DNA of 64,000 nucleotides, taken from contig NZ_CP115768.1 in assembly GCF_027912835.1 (NCBI RefSeq), positions 186,001-250,000 of the forward strand, read 5' to 3'. Positions within the stretch are counted from its first letter, which is position 1. Every line of letters starts with the position of its first letter. The notes beneath the pieces were generated by a model. It saw only the letters and a program-made list of their open reading frames with translations, did not search any database and was not told the origin of the DNA. Position numbers and translations under genes: made by a program. Below are positions 33,738 to 43,741 of this stretch, piece by piece. The DNA comes from Paracoccus sediminicola (GTDB taxonomy: Bacteria; Pseudomonadota; Alphaproteobacteria; Rhodobacterales; Rhodobacteraceae).

Positions 33738-34820
33738 ATGCTGTACTGGCTTTCCGAACTCAATGGCGGAGAGGGGATCTTCAACCTTTTCCGCTACATC
33801 ACCTTCCGCGCGGGCGGCGCGTTCTTTACGGCGCTGATCTTCGCCTTCCTGTTCGGCAAGCCGCTGATCGAATATCTGCGCCGAGTTCAGAAAAAGGGCC
33901 AGCCGATCCGCGATGACGGCCCCGAGGGGCATTTCGTGAAGGCGGGCACCCCGACCATGGGCGGGATCCTGATTCTTTCGGCGCTTCTTGTCGGCACGCT
34001 GATGTGGGCGCGGCTGTCCAATGGCTATATCTGGATCGTGCTGATCGTCACCTATGGCTATGCCGCGATCGGCTTTGCCGATGATTTCGCCAAGGTCAGC
34101 AAGCATAACACCCACGGCGTGCCGGGGCGCATCCGCATGGCGCTCGGCTTCGGGCTGGCATTTCTCGCCGCCGTCTGGACGATGTTCCTGCATCCAGAAG
34201 GTCTGACCGGGCAGCTGGCCTTTCCCTTCTTCAAGGATGCGCTGCTGAACCTGTCGATCCTGTTCATCCCTTTCGCCATGATCGTGATCGTCGGTGCGGC
34301 CAACGCAGTAAACCTCACCGATGGTCTGGACGGGCTTGCCATTATGCCGGTGATGATCGCCGCCGCCACGTTCGGGGTCATCGCCTATATGGTCGGCAAC
34401 GCGAACTTCGCCGATTATCTGGGGCTGCACGGCGTGCCCGGCTCGGGCGATCTGGTGATCTTCGTCGCCGCGCTGATCGGCGGCGGGCTGGGCTTTCTGT
34501 GGTATAACGCCCCGCCGGCGGCTGTCTTCATGGGCGACACCGGATCGCTGGCGCTGGGAGGTGCCTTGGGCGCGATTGCCGTGGTGACCAAGCACGAGAT
34601 CGTTCTGGCCATCGTCGGCGGGCTGTTCGTCGTCGAGGCGCTTTCGGTCATCATCCAGGTGCTGTATTTCAAGAAAACCGGCAAGCGTGTCTTTCTGATG
34701 GCTCCGATCCACCACCATTTCGAGAAGATGGGCTGGAAGGAAAGCCAGATCGTGATCCGCTTCTGGATCATCGCGCTCGTGCTGGCGCTGATCGGGCTGG
34801 CGACGCTGAAGCTGCGATAG
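33738..34820 (+). CDS. mraY: Phospho-N-acetylmuramoyl-pentapeptide transferase MraY
   Basis: Integral membrane enzyme that makes lipid I by transferring phospho-MurNAc-pentapeptide to undecaprenyl phosphate. The 360 residues form about ten membrane helices and contain [19 protein letters not shown], the [13 protein letters not shown] motif with catalytic aspartates, [12 protein letters not shown] and [12 protein letters not shown]. Length and order are standard. The next gene is separated by 87 bp containing an inverted repeat. Confidence 0.97.
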   Translation: MLYWLSELNGGEGIFNLFRYITFRAGGAFFTALIFAFLFGKPLIEYLRRVQKKGQPIRDDGPEGHFVKAGTPTMGGILILSALLVGTLMWARLSNGYIWIVLIVTYGYAAIGFADDFAKVSKHNTHGVPGRIRMALGFGLAFLAAVWTMFLHPEGLTGQLAFPFFKDALLNLSILFIPFAMIVIVGAANAVNLTDGLDGLAIMPVMIAAATFGVIAYMVGNANFADYLGLHGVPGSGDLVIFVAALIGGGLGFLWYNAPPAAVFMGDTGSLALGGALGAIAVVTKHEIVLAIVGGLFVVEALSVIIQVLYFKKTGKRVFLMAPIHHHFEKMGWKESQIVIRFWIIALVLALIGLATLKLR

Positions 34821-34826
34821 GGCGGC

Positions 34827-34889
34827 AAGCTGCGCCGAAGCGCGTGCTACATCCGGACACCGAGTTATCGTAAGCTGCGCTTCGGCGCA
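34827..34889. repeat. 13-bp inverted repeat between mraY and murD
   Basis: TGCGCCGAAGCGC at 34831-34843 is repeated in perfect inverted form at 34877-34889, around 33 bp. AAGCTGCGC also occurs as a direct repeat (34827 and 34872), with AAGCTGCG once more inside the end of mraY at 34809. In RNA it forms a long stem ending 18 bases ahead of the murD start, without a T-run; a role in processing or translation of murD is possible. Confidence 0.75.
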
Positions 34890-34907
34890 TCATCCATGAG
34901 GTGAAAC

Positions 34908-36302
34908 ATGATCCCCGTCAAAGGCGTTTCAGGGCAGACCATCGCCGTTCTCGGGCTTGGCCGCTCGGGCAGGGCGACCGCCGCTGCGCTCACGGCCGGC
35001 GAGGCTCGGGTCGTGGTTTGGGATGACGGGCAAGAGGCACGCGCGCAGGCCGAGGCCGAGGGGCTGGAGCTGCGCGACCTGACCCGCGAGGCGGAGTGGA
35101 ACGGTATTTCGGCGCTGATCACCTCGCCCGGTATCCCGCATCTCTATCCCGATCCGCATCCGGTGATCGCCAAGGCGCTTGCGCTCGGGATCCCAGTGGA
35201 TAACGATATTGGACTTTTCTTTCGCAGCTTCGCCGCGCCGGACTGGGATCGCTTTGCCACCACGCCAAAAATCGTCACCGTGACGGGCTCGAACGGGAAA
35301 TCCACCACTGCGGCGCTGATCCATCATATCCTGACATCGTCGGGCCGCCCGAGTCAGATTGGCGGCAATATCGGGACCGGAGTGCTCTCGCTGGAACCGG
35401 CGCATGACTGCGAGGTGGTGGTGCTGGAGCTGTCATCCTATCAGACCGATCTGGCCCGCGCGCTCACACCGGATGTGGCGGTCTTCACCAATCTCTCGCC
35501 CGATCATCTGGACCGGCATGGCGGCCCGGGCGGGTATTTCGCGGCCAAGCGGCGGCTGTTTGCCGAAGGCGGACCGGATCGCTGCGTGATCGGCGTGGAC
35601 GAGGTCGAGGGCCGCTATCTGGCCAACCAGATGGGGCAGGGACCGGGCGATGACCGGGTGATCCGGGTGTCATCCGGCCAGAAGCTGGAAAATTTCGCCT
35701 GGGGCGTCTTTGCGCGCAAAGGCTTTCTCAGCGAATACCGCAAGGGGCGGCAGGTCGCCTCGGTCGATCTGCGGGCGATCACCGGGTTGCCCGGCGCGCA
35801 TAACCATCAGAACGCCTGCGCCGCCTATGCCGCCTGCCGCGCGGTCGGCCTCGCCCCGCGCGAGATCGAAGCAGCGTTTCACAGCTTTGGCGGCCTTCCG
35901 CATCGCAGCCAGACCATCCGCGAACTGGACGGGGTGCGCTATGTCAACGATTCGAAGGCGACGAATATCGACGCCGCCGGGCAGGCATTGCAGGCCTTTA
36001 AGCGGATCCGATGGATTGCGGGCGGGCTCGGCAAGGATGGCGGGATCTCCGGTTTGCAGCCGCATTTCGGCAATGTCGTGAAAGCCTATCTGATCGGCCA
36101 TTCGGCACGCGACTTTGCCTTGCAACTCGGCGCGACCCCGCATGAGGTGGTCGAGACGATGGACGAGGCCGTCTCCCGCGCCCATGCCGAGGCGACAAGC
36201 GGAGAAACCGTACTTCTCGCCCCCGCCGCGGCGAGTTTCGACCAATACCCGAATTTCGAGAAACGCGGCGAGCATTTCACCGCGCTCGTGAACGCGCTGT
36301 AG
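34908..36302 (+). CDS. murD: UDP-MurNAc-L-alanine:D-glutamate ligase MurD
   Basis: Adds D-glutamate to UDP-MurNAc-L-Ala in peptidoglycan synthesis. The 464-residue protein has an N-terminal Rossmann domain ([13 protein letters not shown]), ATP motif TGSNGKSTT (Lys131), [20 protein letters not shown] and the C-terminal [15 protein letters not shown] and [22 protein letters not shown]. The ATG follows GAGGTGAAAC. It is the last gene of the division and cell wall cluster in this window; ftsW, murG and murC do not follow. Confidence 0.96.
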   Translation: MIPVKGVSGQTIAVLGLGRSGRATAAALTAGEARVVVWDDGQEARAQAEAEGLELRDLTREAEWNGISALITSPGIPHLYPDPHPVIAKALALGIPVDNDIGLFFRSFAAPDWDRFATTPKIVTVTGSNGKSTTAALIHHILTSSGRPSQIGGNIGTGVLSLEPAHDCEVVVLELSSYQTDLARALTPDVAVFTNLSPDHLDRHGGPGGYFAAKRRLFAEGGPDRCVIGVDEVEGRYLANQMGQGPGDDRVIRVSSGQKLENFAWGVFARKGFLSEYRKGRQVASVDLRAITGLPGAHNHQNACAAYAACRAVGLAPREIEAAFHSFGGLPHRSQTIRELDGVRYVNDSKATNIDAAGQALQAFKRIRWIAGGLGKDGGISGLQPHFGNVVKAYLIGHSARDFALQLGATPHEVVETMDEAVSRAHAEATSGETVLLAPAAASFDQYPNFEKRGEHFTALVNAL

Positions 36303-36307
36303 CGGTT

Positions 36308-36811
36308 TCAGGGACGTTCGGCAGAAAGGAATTGCGCGGACATGAAGCCGGTGCGGCCCTGACCGTCACGCAGCTCGATCCAGTCACCGGTCCTGTCGCC
36401 GATGGCTGTCACCATCTGCCCGCGTGTCAGCCGTCCCACGACCTCGTTCGAGGTTGACGGCCCGGCGCGGAAATTCACTGAATTGCCGGTGACGTAAAGC
36501 GTGTCGGTGGGCGCGCTGGCCAGATCCTCTTCCGGCTCCTGCCCTGCGAATTCGGGCGAGGGGCGCAGATCGGGCCCGGCGAATTGCGGTTGTTGTTCGG
36601 GTGTCTGCTCGACGGCGGCGGCGCTTTCCTCGGCGGCTTCCTCGGCCTCTTCCTGCGCGCGCTCTTCGGCCTCGGCCTCGCTCTCGGCTTCCTCCGCAGT
36701 GGCTGCGGCGGGTTCCGGGGCGCGTGCCTCGACCCTGCGACCCTCGCCGTCACCGAACACCACAAGCACCGTCACAAACGCCAGAAGCGTCAGGAAAATC
36801 AGTTTGAACAT
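36308..36811 (-). CDS. Membrane-anchored or secreted SH3-domain protein
   Basis: A 167-residue protein with an N-terminal hydrophobic segment (KLIFLTLLAFVTVLVVFG), a highly acidic Glu/Ala-rich stretch at about residues 31-68 and a bacterial SH3 domain near the C-terminus (TLYVTGNSVNFRAGPSTSNEVVGRLTRG). SH3b domains in periplasmic proteins often bind peptidoglycan. Function is unknown. It faces murD tail to tail, six bases apart, and occupies the place where ftsW usually starts. Confidence 0.8.
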   Translation of the reverse strand: MFKLIFLTLLAFVTVLVVFGDGEGRRVEARAPEPAAATAEEAESEAEAEERAQEEAEEAAEESAAAVEQTPEQQPQFAGPDLRPSPEFAGQEPEEDLASAPTDTLYVTGNSVNFRAGPSTSNEVVGRLTRGQMVTAIGDRTGDWIELRDGQGRTGFMSAQFLSAERP

Positions 36812-36965
36812 GCACCCTCACCCGTCAATGCAACTATACGACATCTTTGCGCGCCGTGATATGCATTGCGAACGCCTTTAGGGGCAGGGGCGTTCCCCGC
36901 CAAGATGGGCCGTCCGGGCAATTTCCGACTGGACCCGTTCGGCTTCGCAGCCTAAATCCGGTGCC

Positions 36966-39221
36966 ATGTCTGACGATCTCATCCCCGAAGAGCCGGAAAA
37001 TCTCAGCGCCGAACCGTTATCGCGGGCCATTGGCGAGCGCTATCTGACCTATGCGCTGTCCACGATCATGAACCGGGCGCTGCCCGATGCGCGGGACGGG
37101 CTGAAGCCGGTGCATCGCCGGATCCTCTATGCCATGCGCGAGCTGCGGCTGGCGCCGAACGGGGCGTTCCGCAAATCGGCCAAGATCGCCGGCGACGTGA
37201 TGGGCAATTACCACCCGCATGGCGATGCTGCGATCTATGACGCGATGGCGCGGCTGGCACAGGATTTCGCCATGCGCTACCCGCTTGTCGACGGTCAGGG
37301 GAATTTCGGCAATATCGACGGCGACAGCCCGGCCGCATCGCGCTATACCGAGGCGCGGCTGGCCGAACCCGGCAGCGCGCTGATGGAAGGGCTGGCCGAG
37401 GATGCGGTCGAGTTCCGCCCCAATTACGACGGCACGCTGACCGAGCCGGTCGTCCTGCCCGCCGCCTATCCGAATCTTTTGTGCAACGGCGCGTCCGGCA
37501 TCGCGGTCGGCATGGCCACGAATATCCCGCCGCACAACCTGCATGAGGTCGTCGACGCCTGCCTGCATCTCATCAAATCGCCCGACGCGCGGGACGACAC
37601 GCTGCTGAACTTCGTCCAGGGGCCGGATTTCCCGACCGGTGGCGTTCTGGTCGAGGATGCCGAGACGATCCGCGAGGCCTATCGCACCGGCCGGGGCAGC
37701 CTGCGCCTGCGCGCGAGGTGGGAGCAGGAGGATCTGGGCCGGGGCACCTGGCAGATCGTGGTGACCGAGATCCCTTATCAGGTCCAGAAATCCAAGCTGA
37801 TCGAGCGTCTGGCAGAGCTGATCCAGACCAAGAAGATGCCCATCCTGGCCGATGTGCGTGACGAATCCGCCGAGGATGTCCGCATCGTGCTGGAACCCAA
37901 GACCCGCAGCGTCGATCCCGCTCAGCTGATGGCGGCGCTGTTCAAATCCTCGGATCTGGAAACCCGTTTCGGGCTGAACATGAACGTGCTGATCGACGGG
38001 CGCGTGCCCAAGGTCTGTTCGCTGAAAGAGGTGCTGCGCGCGTTTCTCGACCATCGCCGCGATGTGCTGCTGCGCCGCTCGGATTATCGTCTGGGCAAGA
38101 TCGCGGCGCGGCTCGAGGTGCTGGAGGGTTATATCATCGCCTTCCTCAATCTCGATCGGGTGATCGAGATCATCCGCCATGACGACGATCCCAAGGCCGG
38201 GCTGCTGGCCGAGGATTGGGGCAAGGATGTCGGCACGAAGATCTTCCTGACCGAAGTGCAGGCCGAGGCGATCCTGAACATGCGGCTGCGCGCGCTGCGC
38301 AAGCTCGAAGAGATGGAGCTGCGGGCCGAACGCGACAACCTGCTGGAAGAGCAGGAGCGGCTGAGCGCGCTTGTCGCCGATGAAGCGCTGCAATGGGGCC
38401 GCATCACCGAAGAGCTGCGCGAGATCCGCAACCAGTTCGGCAAATCCGCCGAGGGCGGCGGGCGCCGGACCGAGATTTCGGCGGCGGTGGACGTGCAGCC
38501 GGTCGATCTGGACGCGATGATCGAACGCGAGCCGGTGACGGTGATCGTGTCGAAAATGGGCTGGATCCGGGCGATGAAGGGGCATCAGCCTCTGGACGCC
38601 GAGGTCAAGTTCCGCGACGGCGACGGCCCGTTCATGGCCCTGCACGCCGAGACAACGGACAAGCTGATGCTGTTCGGCTCGAACGGGCGGTTCTATACGC
38701 TGCCCGCCCATGAACTGCCCGGCGGCCGCGGGCTGGGCGAGCCGGTGCGGCTGATGGTCGATCTGCCGAATGACGCCGCCATCGTGGATCTTTTCCCATG
38801 GCGCGAAGGGCTGCGCTATGTGCTTGCTTCGAAAGAGGGTAACGGTTTCGTGGTGAGCTCTGCCGATATCGTCGCGCAGACCAAATCCGGCAAGCAGGTG
38901 CTGAACGGCGAGGCGCTTCTGTGCCGCCGGGTCGAGCCTTCGCAGGATCATCTCGTGACCGTGGGCGAGAACCGCAAGATGCTGGTCTTCCCGCTGACCG
39001 AGTTGCCCGAGATGGCACGCGGAAAGGGCGTGCGCTTGCAGAAATTCAAGGATGGCGGGCTGTCCGATGCGACATGCATCACCCTGTCCGAGGGCCTCCG
39101 CTGGCAGGAAAGCGGCGGTCGCACGCGGACCGAGCCAGATCTTGCGGAATGGCTTGGCAAGCGCGCCACGGCGGGCCGCATGGCGCCGCGTGGTTTCCCG
39201 CGAGACAACAAGTTCAACTGA
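36966..39221 (+). CDS. parC: DNA topoisomerase IV subunit A
   Basis: Breakage-reunion subunit of topoisomerase IV, which decatenates daughter chromosomes. The 751-residue product begins with [32 protein letters not shown] (split here over the winged-helix region), has the catalytic Tyr127 in SRYTEAR, and a short C-terminal domain, as in alphaproteobacterial ParC. The quinolone-determining region reads GDAAIYD, with Ala88 and Asp92 at the positions of Escherichia coli Ser80 and Glu84. It is probably transcribed alone. Confidence 0.94.
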   Translation: MSDDLIPEEPENLSAEPLSRAIGERYLTYALSTIMNRALPDARDGLKPVHRRILYAMRELRLAPNGAFRKSAKIAGDVMGNYHPHGDAAIYDAMARLAQDFAMRYPLVDGQGNFGNIDGDSPAASRYTEARLAEPGSALMEGLAEDAVEFRPNYDGTLTEPVVLPAAYPNLLCNGASGIAVGMATNIPPHNLHEVVDACLHLIKSPDARDDTLLNFVQGPDFPTGGVLVEDAETIREAYRTGRGSLRLRARWEQEDLGRGTWQIVVTEIPYQVQKSKLIERLAELIQTKKMPILADVRDESAEDVRIVLEPKTRSVDPAQLMAALFKSSDLETRFGLNMNVLIDGRVPKVCSLKEVLRAFLDHRRDVLLRRSDYRLGKIAARLEVLEGYIIAFLNLDRVIEIIRHDDDPKAGLLAEDWGKDVGTKIFLTEVQAEAILNMRLRALRKLEEMELRAERDNLLEEQERLSALVADEALQWGRITEELREIRNQFGKSAEGGGRRTEISAAVDVQPVDLDAMIEREPVTVIVSKMGWIRAMKGHQPLDAEVKFRDGDGPFMALHAETTDKLMLFGSNGRFYTLPAHELPGGRGLGEPVRLMVDLPNDAAIVDLFPWREGLRYVLASKEGNGFVVSSADIVAQTKSGKQVLNGEALLCRRVEPSQDHLVTVGENRKMLVFPLTELPEMARGKGVRLQKFKDGGLSDATCITLSEGLRWQESGGRTRTEPDLAEWLGKRATAGRMAPRGFPRDNKFN

Positions 39222-39263
39222 CCGAAGCGGGGACGGCGGGCCGCCTGATTCCCGCTGCAAAGA

Positions 39264-39872
39264 TCAGCGGTCCGTGCCCTCAACGGGCCGGACTTTCTTG
39301 CTGCCCGTGACCATCGGCGTCACCAGATCCTCACGCTTCCAGAAGCGATAGAACAGGATAATCGCCACATGCAGCAGCACGAGGATCAGCACGAGATTGG
39401 ACCCCAGCTCGTGCCACTCCACCGCTCCGGTCGCGACATCGCTGCCGACCCATGAAGCCAGCGGCCCGACATTGATGTAATCCTCGGGGTCCGAGATCAG
39501 CCCCGTCGTGACCTGCGCCGCCAGCACCGCGAGCATGGCGATCACCGACAGCGCGCCCAGAGGGTTATGGCCCGGCCAATAGCTCGGCTCGCGCAGGAAC
39601 ATATGCCGCATATATCCAGCCACCGCCCCGGGGCCGCGCAGGAAATGCGCGAAGCGCGCCGGGGTGGGGCCGACAAAGCCCCAGATCAGCCGGAAGATCA
39701 GCAGCCCCGCAACGACATAGCCGCACCAGAAATGCAGCGTCATCTGGTTCGGCCCGTATTTGCCGAGCAGCCATGCCGCCACGACGAAGAGCGCCAGAAG
39801 CCAATGGAACGCGCGCAGCAGCGGGTCCCAGAGCTTCACCTTTCGGGGTGGCGCTGTCCTCTCGTCGCTCAT
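39264..39872 (-). CDS. Cytochrome b561-family membrane protein
   Basis: A 202-residue inner-membrane diheme cytochrome b of the Ni/Fe-hydrogenase/cytochrome b561 type. It starts VKLWDPLLRAFHWLLALFVVAAWL, has four membrane segments and histidines suited to heme ligation (FHW, LHFW, WHELGSNL, LLHVAII). It lies 13 bp downstream of a class II cytochrome c gene on the same strand, so the two are likely redox partners. The ATG at 39872 was chosen because the sequence upstream belongs to the other frame of the cytochrome c gene. Confidence 0.87.
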   Translation of the reverse strand: MSDERTAPPRKVKLWDPLLRAFHWLLALFVVAAWLLGKYGPNQMTLHFWCGYVVAGLLIFRLIWGFVGPTPARFAHFLRGPGAVAGYMRHMFLREPSYWPGHNPLGALSVIAMLAVLAAQVTTGLISDPEDYINVGPLASWVGSDVATGAVEWHELGSNLVLILVLLHVAIILFYRFWKREDLVTPMVTGSKKVRPVEGTDR

Positions 39873-39885
39873 GCCGGGTGTCCCG

Positions 39886-40335
39886 TCAGTCGCGATACTG
39901 GTCGTGGCAGGCCTTGCAGGCGCCGCCAAGCTGGCCGAGCACAGGGCCGATATTTTCCTGACCGCCGCGGACGGCGTCGCCGGCACCCGCCGCTGCATCA
40001 CCGAGCGCCGCGAACTTGGCGCGGAAGTCCTCCATATCCTCCCAGATCGCAGGCAGGGCAGCGGTGTCTTCGACATCCGCGTTCGAGCTACCCTCGATGA
40101 AATGCATGGGCAGATCGTATTGGGTCAGCGCCTCGATATTGGCGGCGTGGCGCGAGGCGACTTCCTCGTCATATTCCATATCGCCCTTCGCCATGGCGGA
40201 GAGCACGCCCATATTGGCCCCGAGCATGGTGTAGAAACCCTGGCGGGCCTTGATCGCCTGCGCGACCGGATCGTCCTGGGCGAAGGCCGCAAGCGGCGCG
40301 GCGGCGATGGCGGTGGCAAGAATGAGATAGCGCAT
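39886..40335 (-). CDS. Class II cytochrome c (c'/c556 type)
   Basis: A 149-residue periplasmic protein with a clear signal peptide (RYLILATAIAAAPLAAFAQD) and one C-terminal heme site CKACH at residues 140-144, ten residues from the end, which is the layout of class II cytochromes c. The remainder is a four-helix bundle starting DPVAQAIKARQGFYTMLGANMG. It precedes the cytochrome b561-like gene. Electron transfer between the b-type protein and this one is an inference from adjacency. Confidence 0.9.
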   Translation of the reverse strand: MRYLILATAIAAAPLAAFAQDDPVAQAIKARQGFYTMLGANMGVLSAMAKGDMEYDEEVASRHAANIEALTQYDLPMHFIEGSSNADVEDTAALPAIWEDMEDFRAKFAALGDAAAGAGDAVRGGQENIGPVLGQLGGACKACHDQYRD

Positions 40336-40464
40336 GTTGTCTCCTGGTCGTTGGCGTCGTTTGCTGACTTGAGGATCGTTCGTCGGGCGAAAGCCCCTTG
40401 TTCTGCGAAGCCGTGTCGCCCCTGTGCCCGATTGACGTTAACGGATCGCGGTGACGGCTCAATG

Positions 40465-40496
40465 AAAAATCGCCGCCCGGCATAGCGGACGGCGAT
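40465..40496 (-). terminator. Intrinsic terminator downstream of the DUF533 gene
   Basis: Minus-strand hairpin of eleven pairs (40496-40486 with 40479-40469, one G-U pair), six-base loop, followed by UUUUU. It lies 28 bp after the DUF533 stop. Confidence 0.85.
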
Positions 40497-40523
40497 CAAT
40501 TCGGCTCAAACAGTCATTTCCGA

Positions 40524-41360
40524 TCAGCTATAAAGATTCTGCACGCCGATCTGGTCGTGGATCTGGTTGATGACCTGCGGCTGCAACCCGAGCGCCTGCG
40601 CAAGCTGGTGCAGATATTGCGCCTCTTCCTGGCTGTCGAAGTCGATCGCCATGACCGACATCAGATAGACTTGCGGTTCCAGACCCTTCGGCACATCGCG
40701 GGCCAAAGCCTGCGCGTCGACCGGCGCCGCCATCTGCTCACGGATGAACTGGCGTTCTTCTTCGTCAAGATCGCCGAGCTCCCCGGTCAGACGCTCTTTC
40801 TCGGCCTCGTCGATCTTGCCGTCGGCCTTCGCCGCCTGAATCATCGCGCGCAGCATGAGACCTGCGACGGCGTTCTGTTCCTCGGTCGGGGCAACCTCTG
40901 GCTCGTCATTGCGGGCCAGCGAGTCGTTCAGCAATTCGCCGAAAGAGGCGTCGTTCGACTGCTGCGATCCGCGCTTGGCCAGCGTGCCGGCCGCTGCGCC
41001 GCCGCCCAGCATCCCGCCGAGCAGCCCGCCCAGACCGCCGGCGCTGCTGCCACGGCCGCCACCGGTGACCTGGTCGAGAATGCCGCCCAGACCGCCCGAG
41101 GCACCCGCCGAATTCGGCCCGCCATAACGAGACCCGGAACCGGCACCGCCCGTGCTGCCGCCCAGAAGACCGCCAAGCATGTCACCAAGCCCGCCCGAGC
41201 CGGATTGCGAACCGCGTGTCAACTGGTCGAGCAGCCCGCCACCGGTGCGGCGCGACCGCGTTCCGGCCTGGCTTTGGCCATTGTTTTTCATGACGCTGCT
41301 GAGGCCCTTGGCCAAAATCACACCGCCTGCGACGCGCGCGAGGGTTTTCATCAGACTCAT
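40524..41360 (-). CDS. DUF533/TerB-like protein (YebE type)
   Basis: A 278-residue protein with a long Gly/Ser-rich first half (for example GGGLLDQLTRGSQSGSGGLG and several GGLLGG runs) and a C-terminal helical domain of the DUF533/TerB type: VAGLMLRAMIQAAKADGKIDEAEKERL. TerB-like domains bind divalent metals, but the role of YebE-type proteins is not known. It starts MSLMKTLARVAGGVILAKGL and could start at the second methionine. Transcribed away from tuf and ended by its own terminator. Confidence 0.85.
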   Translation of the reverse strand: MSLMKTLARVAGGVILAKGLSSVMKNNGQSQAGTRSRRTGGGLLDQLTRGSQSGSGGLGDMLGGLLGGSTGGAGSGSRYGGPNSAGASGGLGGILDQVTGGGRGSSAGGLGGLLGGMLGGGAAAGTLAKRGSQQSNDASFGELLNDSLARNDEPEVAPTEEQNAVAGLMLRAMIQAAKADGKIDEAEKERLTGELGDLDEEERQFIREQMAAPVDAQALARDVPKGLEPQVYLMSVMAIDFDSQEEAQYLHQLAQALGLQPQVINQIHDQIGVQNLYS

Positions 41361-41479
41361 ACTGGATCTCCACTCCGTTGGGTCAGCCCGAAGCTTACGG
41401 GCATGTTATGGAAAATGAACGCATTTTTTCACGGTTCGGTTCCGCGCAATAAGGCTCGGCCTGACAGCCCCTCCCGCCC

Positions 41480-41508
41480 TTGATTTTTCCCGATTCTGCT
41501 TTTATTTC
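41480..41508 (+). promoter_or_regulatory. Probable tuf promoter
   Basis: TTGATT (41480-41485), 17 bp, TATTTC (41503-41508), about 60 bp before the tuf start, in a T-rich patch of otherwise GC-rich DNA. A perfect AAGGAGG ribosome binding site follows at 41556-41562. Confidence 0.5.
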
Positions 41509-41567
41509 GCCCTGCGATACGACAACCGGGGAACGGACAGCCATCTGCCCCGATCAAGGAGGCCTCC

Positions 41568-42743
41568 ATGGCAAAAGCAAAATTCGAACGGAACAAGCCG
41601 CACGTCAACATTGGCACGATCGGTCACGTTGACCACGGCAAGACGACGCTGACGGCGGCGATCACGAAGTATTTCGGCGATTTCCGCGCCTATGACCAGA
41701 TCGACGGCGCGCCCGAGGAAAAGGCCCGCGGGATCACCATCTCGACCGCGCATGTCGAGTATGAGACCGATGACCGCCACTATGCGCATGTGGACTGCCC
41801 CGGCCACGCCGACTATGTGAAGAACATGATCACCGGTGCCGCCCAGATGGACGGCGCGATCCTGGTGGTGAACGCGGCTGACGGCCCGATGCCGCAGACG
41901 CGCGAACACATCCTGCTGGGCCGCCAGGTCGGCATCCCCTATATCGTGGTGTACCTGAACAAGGTCGACCAGGTCGATGACGAGGAACTGCTGGAGCTGG
42001 TCGAGATGGAAGTGCGCGAGCTTCTGTCCTCCTACGAATATCCGGGCGACGACATTCCGATCATCAAGGGCTCGGCTCTGGCCGCTCTGGAAGGCCGCGA
42101 CCCGGAAATCGGCGAGAACTCGATCCGCGAGCTGATGAAGGCCGTGGACGAATACATCCCGACCCCGGAGCGTGCGGTCGACCAGCCCTTCCTGATGCCG
42201 ATCGAGGACGTGTTCTCGATCTCGGGCCGCGGCACGGTTGTGACCGGCCGGGTCGAGCGTGGCGCGGTGAATGTGGGCGACGAGCTGGAAATCGTCGGCA
42301 TCCGCGACACCAAGAAGACCACCTGCACGGGCGTCGAGATGTTCCGCAAGCTCTTGGATCGTGGTGAGGCCGGCGACAATATCGGCGCGCTCTTGCGCGG
42401 GATCGAGCGTGACGGCGTCGAGCGCGGTCAGGTTCTGGCCAAGCCGGGTTCGGTGACCCCGCACACGAAGTTCGAGGCCGAGGCCTATATCCTGACCAAG
42501 GAAGAGGGTGGCCGCCACACCCCGTTCTTCGCGAATTACCGCCCGCAATTCTACTTCCGCACGACGGATGTGACGGGTTCGGTGACGCTGCCGGAAGGCA
42601 CCGAGATGGTGATGCCGGGCGACAACCTGAAATTCGAGGTCGAGCTGATCGCTCCGATCGCGATGGAAGAAAAACTGCGCTTCGCCATCCGCGAAGGCGG
42701 CCGCACCGTCGGCGCCGGCGTGGTGGCCAAGATCATCGAGTGA
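41568..42743 (+). CDS. tuf: Elongation factor Tu
   Basis: GTPase that delivers aminoacyl-tRNA to the ribosome. The 391-residue protein has the G1 loop [10 protein letters not shown], the switch I sequence [21 protein letters not shown] and the NKVD motif ([10 protein letters not shown]). The ATG sits five bases after a perfect AAGGAGG and codon usage is strongly biased, as expected for a highly expressed gene. In many alphaproteobacteria a tuf copy precedes tRNA-Trp-secE-nusG; here 3.7 kb of other genes lie between. A second copy in the fus operon would be expected elsewhere. Confidence 0.98.
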   Translation: MAKAKFERNKPHVNIGTIGHVDHGKTTLTAAITKYFGDFRAYDQIDGAPEEKARGITISTAHVEYETDDRHYAHVDCPGHADYVKNMITGAAQMDGAILVVNAADGPMPQTREHILLGRQVGIPYIVVYLNKVDQVDDEELLELVEMEVRELLSSYEYPGDDIPIIKGSALAALEGRDPEIGENSIRELMKAVDEYIPTPERAVDQPFLMPIEDVFSISGRGTVVTGRVERGAVNVGDELEIVGIRDTKKTTCTGVEMFRKLLDRGEAGDNIGALLRGIERDGVERGQVLAKPGSVTPHTKFEAEAYILTKEEGGRHTPFFANYRPQFYFRTTDVTGSVTLPEGTEMVMPGDNLKFEVELIAPIAMEEKLRFAIREGGRTVGAGVVAKIIE

Positions 42744-42795
42744 TGATGGCAGAAACGCCGTAAGGCGGGCCTCAGCCCGCCTTGCCAGAAAGCGA

Positions 42796-42823
42796 AGCCC
42801 GTCCCGAAAGGGGCGGGCTTTTT
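42796..42823 (+). terminator. Intrinsic terminator of tuf
   Basis: Ten-pair stem (42796-42805 with 42810-42819) with a GAAA tetraloop and a T5 tail, 52 bp after the tuf stop. It is enclosed by a further inverted repeat GCGAAG/CTTCGC. Confidence 0.9.
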
Positions 42824-42966
42824 GCTTCGCAGCCAGGGCGCAAACTGGCAAAACACCCGCTCTTCCCACCGAAGCGAACCCGATCCGGCGCCCGTTTACG
42901 GAGTTTTCAGCTTCTCATTATACAACCCTATGAAATTGCGATACGAATCGAAGGAATACGGGCCTG

Positions 42967-43236
42967 ATGGCAACCCGTTACGGCACCATCCGCAGAGGCT
43001 CGGGAAACGATCCCCGGTCTTATATCAGCCGGGATGGCCGTCTTGGCCTGTCGGCCCGATATGCGGCGCAGGGGGACGCTGTGATCAAGTTGGCTGGGTT
43101 GCCGGGCTCTGCGGCGGCCGATGCGCGGCATGTCAGTGCGGTGCACCACTGGCATCTGTCTGGTGTCGTTCCCGGTCCGGGTCAATTTCATCGCGGCCGC
43201 CCATCAGACGGCGCCGTCCACTACGGAGAGTCATGA
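42967..43236 (+). CDS. Doubtful small open frame ahead of the GFA-family gene
   Basis: An 89-codon frame starting MATRYGTIRRGSGNDPRSY, with GAAGGAA about 12 bases upstream, ending in an ATGA overlap with the next gene. No domain is recognised and the composition is that of a random GC-rich frame. The overlap is the only argument for it. The surrounding 42824-43232 stretch otherwise shows nothing beyond a short AT-rich patch near 42915-42960, a likely promoter. Confidence 0.25.
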   Translation: MATRYGTIRRGSGNDPRSYISRDGRLGLSARYAAQGDAVIKLAGLPGSAAADARHVSAVHHWHLSGVVPGPGQFHRGRPSDGAVHYGES

Positions 43237-43649
43237 TGACGCTTTACCACGGTTCCTGCTTCTGCGGATCGGTCTCCTTCGAAGCAGAGGGCGATCTTTC
43301 AAGCGGGACATTACGCTGCAACTGCGAGTTCTGCCGCAAGATGCGCTATTGGGACATGCCGCTGCCCGATCCCGAGAAATTCCGGGTGACCAATGGTGCC
43401 GAACTGTTGGCAGAGACACCGCGAAAGAAGAATCTCTCGATGGATATTCATCACTTCTTCTGTACGCGCTGTGGCACACGGATGTGGACCGAGGGTGATG
43501 CCGCCGAATTCGGGGGGCGCTTCCGGCAGGTTTGCGTGGCGTCGCTCGACAATGTCGCCGAGGCCGAGCTGGTCGGCGCGCCGGTCTTCTTTGCCGATGG
43601 CGCAAATGACGACTGGTTTTTCCCCGCGCCCGAGATACGGCATCTGTGA
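43233..43649 (+). CDS. GFA-family (CENP-V/GFA domain) protein
   Basis: A 138-residue zinc protein of the GFA family. Cysteine motifs are GSCFCGSVSFE near the start, CNCEFCRK in the middle and FFCTRCGTRMW, which together form the family's zinc sites. Named after glutathione-dependent formaldehyde-activating enzyme, but most members have no proven reaction. The first of two ATG codons follows GGAGAGTC by a few bases. It is convergent with the DUF892 gene, with a shared terminator-like hairpin between them. Confidence 0.88.
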   Translation: MMTLYHGSCFCGSVSFEAEGDLSSGTLRCNCEFCRKMRYWDMPLPDPEKFRVTNGAELLAETPRKKNLSMDIHHFFCTRCGTRMWTEGDAAEFGGRFRQVCVASLDNVAEAELVGAPVFFADGANDDWFFPAPEIRHL

Positions 43650-43679
43650 GCCCGTTCAGGACGTTTCTACGACTGACAA

Positions 43680-43706
43680 GGGCCGCGGCGTGCTCCGCCA
43701 CGGCCC
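43680..43706. terminator. Bidirectional terminator-like hairpin between GFA and DUF892 genes
   Basis: Stem of eleven pairs (43680-43690 with 43696-43706) with one position that is a G-U pair on the minus strand and a mismatch on the plus strand; five-base loop. T-runs on either side are weak. Confidence 0.5.
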
Positions 43707-43741
43707 TCTAGTTAAATTGGTTCTGATCTGCGCAGCGGCGA

